From a virus: a stretch of DNA of 25,869 nucleotides. Of the stretch, positions 23,999 through 25,869 are shown in pieces. Below the pieces are notes generated by a model. The model made no database searches and had not been told where the DNA came from. It was given only the letters and a program-made list of their open reading frames with translations. Within the stretch, counting starts at the first letter, position 1; each line of letters begins with the position of its first letter. The translations under genes were made by a program, and so were the position numbers. Where the stretch lies: IMG/VR virus record IMGVR_UViG_3300025112_000161, positions 1 through 25,869 of that record, one strand, 5' to 3'.

Positions 23999-24656
23999 AA
24001 AAATCGTCTTTCGTACCCTGATATATTTCTTTAATTTTCTTTAAGGATTTTGTTATCTTTCTAGGAGGTAATCCAGTTCCTTCTCTCAGGAATAAATATA
24101 CTTGCTTCTTATTATAAATATTAAGATCAGGATACTTTTTCAATATATTTACAATAATTTGAGCAACAGATCTATCCTCGTCATTGAAATTTGTATTTCC
24201 ATTTATTGTCTCTATATTATTTGTTAACATGCTTATAAATTCTTTGTCGTGTTTAGATTTTTCTTTTGTCTTATGAACATCAACACTTATTGTATGCATA
24301 TATTGCATAGTCTTATCTTTGTCAATGGTGATATTTTTTTTGGCAGCGTTTTGTTGCTGTATGAGCCAGTTCTTTGCAACTGTACCAAAAAAGGAAAATG
24401 ATTTATAGCCTTTATCCGGATCAAATTTTTCTATTTTCTCATAAAGGTAAATCAATAAATCATATTCAATGTCCTGCAAATTTCCCAATCTTCTATTGAA
24501 GTTGTAAGTATAAAAAATACTCTCAATCAATTTGAGGAATGCAGCCTGTATAACCTCCTCAAAAATTTGATGTCTCTCCCCTATACTTTCACTTCTAATA
24601 TAAGTTGCCACAGCCTCTTCTTGTTCAGGTCCCCAATACATCTTTTTCTTTGCCAT
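23991..24656 (-). CDS. gp55: gp55-like late-transcription sigma factor
   Basis: This is a 221-residue product from the ATG at 24656, chosen because GGGAG lies five bases upstream; a longer frame up to 24680 lacks such a site. Residues about 60-102 resemble sigma region 2 of T4 gp55 relatives: D-I-E-Y-D-L-L-I-Y-L-Y-E-K-I-E-K-F-D-P-D-K-G-Y-K-S-F-S-F-F-G-T-V-A-K-N-W-L-I-Q-Q. The basic C-terminal part (L-P-P-R-K-I-T-K-S-L-K-K-I-K-E-I-Y) could bind DNA. gp55 directs host RNA polymerase to late promoters together with the sliding clamp. Its location in the baseplate operon is noteworthy. T4 gp55 is 185 residues. Confidence 0.8.
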   Translation of the reverse strand: MAKKKMYWGPEQEEAVATYIRSESIGERHQIFEEVIQAAFLKLIESIFYTYNFNRRLGNLQDIEYDLLIYLYEKIEKFDPDKGYKSFSFFGTVAKNWLIQQQNAAKKNITIDKDKTMQYMHTISVDVHKTKEKSKHDKEFISMLTNNIETINGNTNFNDEDRSVAQIIVNILKKYPDLNIYNKKQVYLFLREGTGLPPRKITKSLKKIKEIYQGTKDDFYD

Positions 24657-24754
24657 AACTTCTCCCATTATAAAACACAATTAGCCTAAATAAGTTTATA
24701 AGAAAATTTTTTGAGTTATTAAACTCCTGCTTAATGTTTTCTAGGAATTCTTTT

Positions 24755-25869
24755 CTATTGTTTAGCTTTGTTGTTGCCAAAAGTTCTCTTAAAAGGATCT
24801 TTGAGATGTGCTTCAATAACAGTTGAAAACGAACTTTTGTTAACCTGTTCGGTCACTTGTAACACACTGTATACACCTTGTGTTTGTTTAAGGAGTCCTG
24901 ATAATATAAACATGTTATATGCATTAATACCCACAATACCATGCAATTGAATTGTGGTTCTTCGAAGATAGAATCCAAGTAGTCGAGAAAATAAATTTTC
25001 ACTACCAAGTAATGCACTCATTACCCTTTTATAATTCCTGGGATCCTTTGATATAAGCCTATCAGTAATTGATAAAGCTGTTATTTTGACTTTATCTTCT
25101 GGTGTACCTCTATCTTTGGCTTCCTCTTGTATTTTGCCCATAACATCATCTATTTCTTTACCAAACACATCCCTCAGCTTCTTCATTGCATCTGACCCCC
25201 TCGTTTTCAATATATTTTCCGTAGATCCAGCCAATGATACTGGTAATCTATAAGCCGCATGAGCATTTGCATCAAGCTTAGATGTTAAATCAATTGATTC
25301 AACTAGTGAATTTTTATCACCAAAATCAATGAATAGGGCCTTGTCCTTTATGTTGGGGTCATTTATAACAAGCTTGTTGGCACCTTGTTTTAATTCAAAT
25401 ATTGCACCATCTAATTTAACATTGGCTACGAATATTGTAATAGTATTATTTTTTGTTATGACACTTAATTGTATGCCCGGAATTGCCAATGCATTAGTGT
25501 CTATTATAGATCTTACCAAACCCAATATACTAGATTCATTATCGCCCAATACAGCATCAACATAGTCTTTTCTTACTGGAATCTGGAAAACATTATTTAT
25601 GCTTTCAGACATATTAATAGTGTGGTTATCATTATCAGAAAAGAATCTTTGCAATACTATTATAATTGGCTCGGATTGTGCTATATTTTCATAGACAAAT
25701 TTCATTTGCATGTTTTCTTTTTTATTCTTTTTGTTTGCAATATGCCTGATTGATTCTAGCACCCAACCTAAATAATAATACGAGGGAATATGTTCAACTT
25801 TTGTTGTAGTTTCAGTATTGGTTTTTTGTGCTGTCGTTAAAGGTTGTACATCAGAATCAGGCGCAGTAA
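24755..25869 (-). CDS. C-terminal part of a large unassigned protein (runs off the right edge)
   Basis: The frame is open from base 25869 (Y-Y-Y-L-G-W-V-L-E-S-I-R-H near the edge) to a TAG at 24755-24757, giving about 370 visible residues. A GTG at 25762 lies inside the frame and is not needed as a start. It contains a mixed alpha/beta part (FVYENIAQSEPIIIVLQRFF; IPGIQLSVITKNNTITIFVA) followed by a helical part (KTRGSDAMKKLRDVFGKEID; KRVMSALLGSENLFSRLLGF). No signal peptide is visible. Its place just upstream of the sigma factor and baseplate genes suggests a hub or tail structural protein, but I do not recognise the family. Confidence 0.7.
   Translation of the reverse strand, partial: TAPDSDVQPLTTAQKTNTETTTKVEHIPSYYYLGWVLESIRHIANKKNKKENMQMKFVYENIAQSEPIIIVLQRFFSDNDNHTINMSESINNVFQIPVRKDYVDAVLGDNESSILGLVRSIIDTNALAIPGIQLSVITKNNTITIFVANVKLDGAIFELKQGANKLVINDPNIKDKALFIDFGDKNSLVESIDLTSKLDANAHAAYRLPVSLAGSTENILKTRGSDAMKKLRDVFGKEIDDVMGKIQEEAKDRGTPEDKVKITALSITDRLISKDPRNYKRVMSALLGSENLFSRLLGFYLRRTTIQLHGIVGINAYNMFILSGLLKQTQGVYSVLQVTEQVNKSSFSTVIEAHLKDPFKRTFGNNKAKQ

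Noticed and set aside
24661-24675. TATAAT upstream of the sigma gene as a promoter
   Set aside because: It is too close to the ribosome binding site to leave a usable leader and has no -35 partner.
24657-24680. Longer start for the sigma factor (MCFIMGEVMAKKK)
   Set aside because: The ATG at 24656 has GGGAG five bases upstream, while the longer start has none and the extra residues do not look conserved.
24625-24816. Minus-strand frame of 63 residues starting MKHISKILLRE, superficially like the leader family
   Set aside because: It overlaps the end of the upstream gene by about 60 bases and the start of the sigma gene by about 30, with no good ribosome binding site; the overlap is out of character for this genome.
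743-25753. Plus-strand open frames of 60-142 residues throughout the window
   Set aside because: They lie antisense to well-supported minus-strand genes, have biased low-complexity composition, and lack consistent ribosome binding sites and recognisable domains.
1-25869. tRNA genes, CRISPR arrays, insertion sequences or integration sites
   Set aside because: No cloverleaf-like GTTC/CCA pattern, spaced direct repeats, transposase or integrase motifs were seen by eye on either strand.

Overview
The window is a piece of an AT-rich, tailed (contractile, T4-like) bacteriophage genome, most likely an uncultured aquatic myophage. Every supported gene is on the minus strand, so transcription runs from high to low coordinates. 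The assignment rests on recognisable T4-type baseplate proteins (gp5-like OB-fold hub/spike, gp25, gp6, a gp7/gpI-like wedge protein of T4 gp7 size) and a gp55-like late sigma factor. No tRNA, rRNA, CRISPR array, insertion sequence or integrase is visible.

Layout, in order of transcription. (1) 25869-23795: end of a large unassigned protein running off the window, a gp55-like sigma factor and a small helical protein. (2) 23805-19589: baseplate core gp5-like, gp25 and gp6, interrupted between gp25 and gp6 by an ADP-ribosyltransferase-like gene. (3) 19562-16502: a tightly coupled run of small genes, one with an Arr-like ADP-ribosyltransferase N-terminus, around a 462-residue beta-sandwich structural protein. 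(4) 16491-12179: gp7/gpI-like wedge protein with an inserted LamG domain, a methyltransferase-fold protein and a short tail-fibre-type protein. (5) 12166-5437: five large beta-rich structural proteins. Three share one C-terminal domain and three carry LamG/concanavalin-like domains. They are probably receptor-binding or decoration proteins at the baseplate rim. (6) 5364-1405: a compact family A DNA polymerase-like protein, an acidic unknown and a 628-residue protein with a possible PD-(D/E)XK-like motif. (7) 1383-1: two tandem paralogous small genes separated by decayed gene fragments, then a partial open frame leaving the window.

The most interesting theme is a set of short or toxin-like proteins scattered among the structural genes. 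Their N-termini look like M-K-(L/I)...(L/I)-x-E. This resembles the capsid targeting sequence that T4 puts on internal head proteins and on the injected ADP-ribosyltransferase Alt, which the prohead protease gp21 cuts after (L/I)-x-E. At least nine genes here start this way and two of them resemble ADP-ribosyltransferases. My inference is that the window encodes a dispersed set of packaged, protease-matured, co-injected proteins. The sequence motivates this but does not prove it, because the tripeptide also occurs by chance near the starts of some structural proteins.
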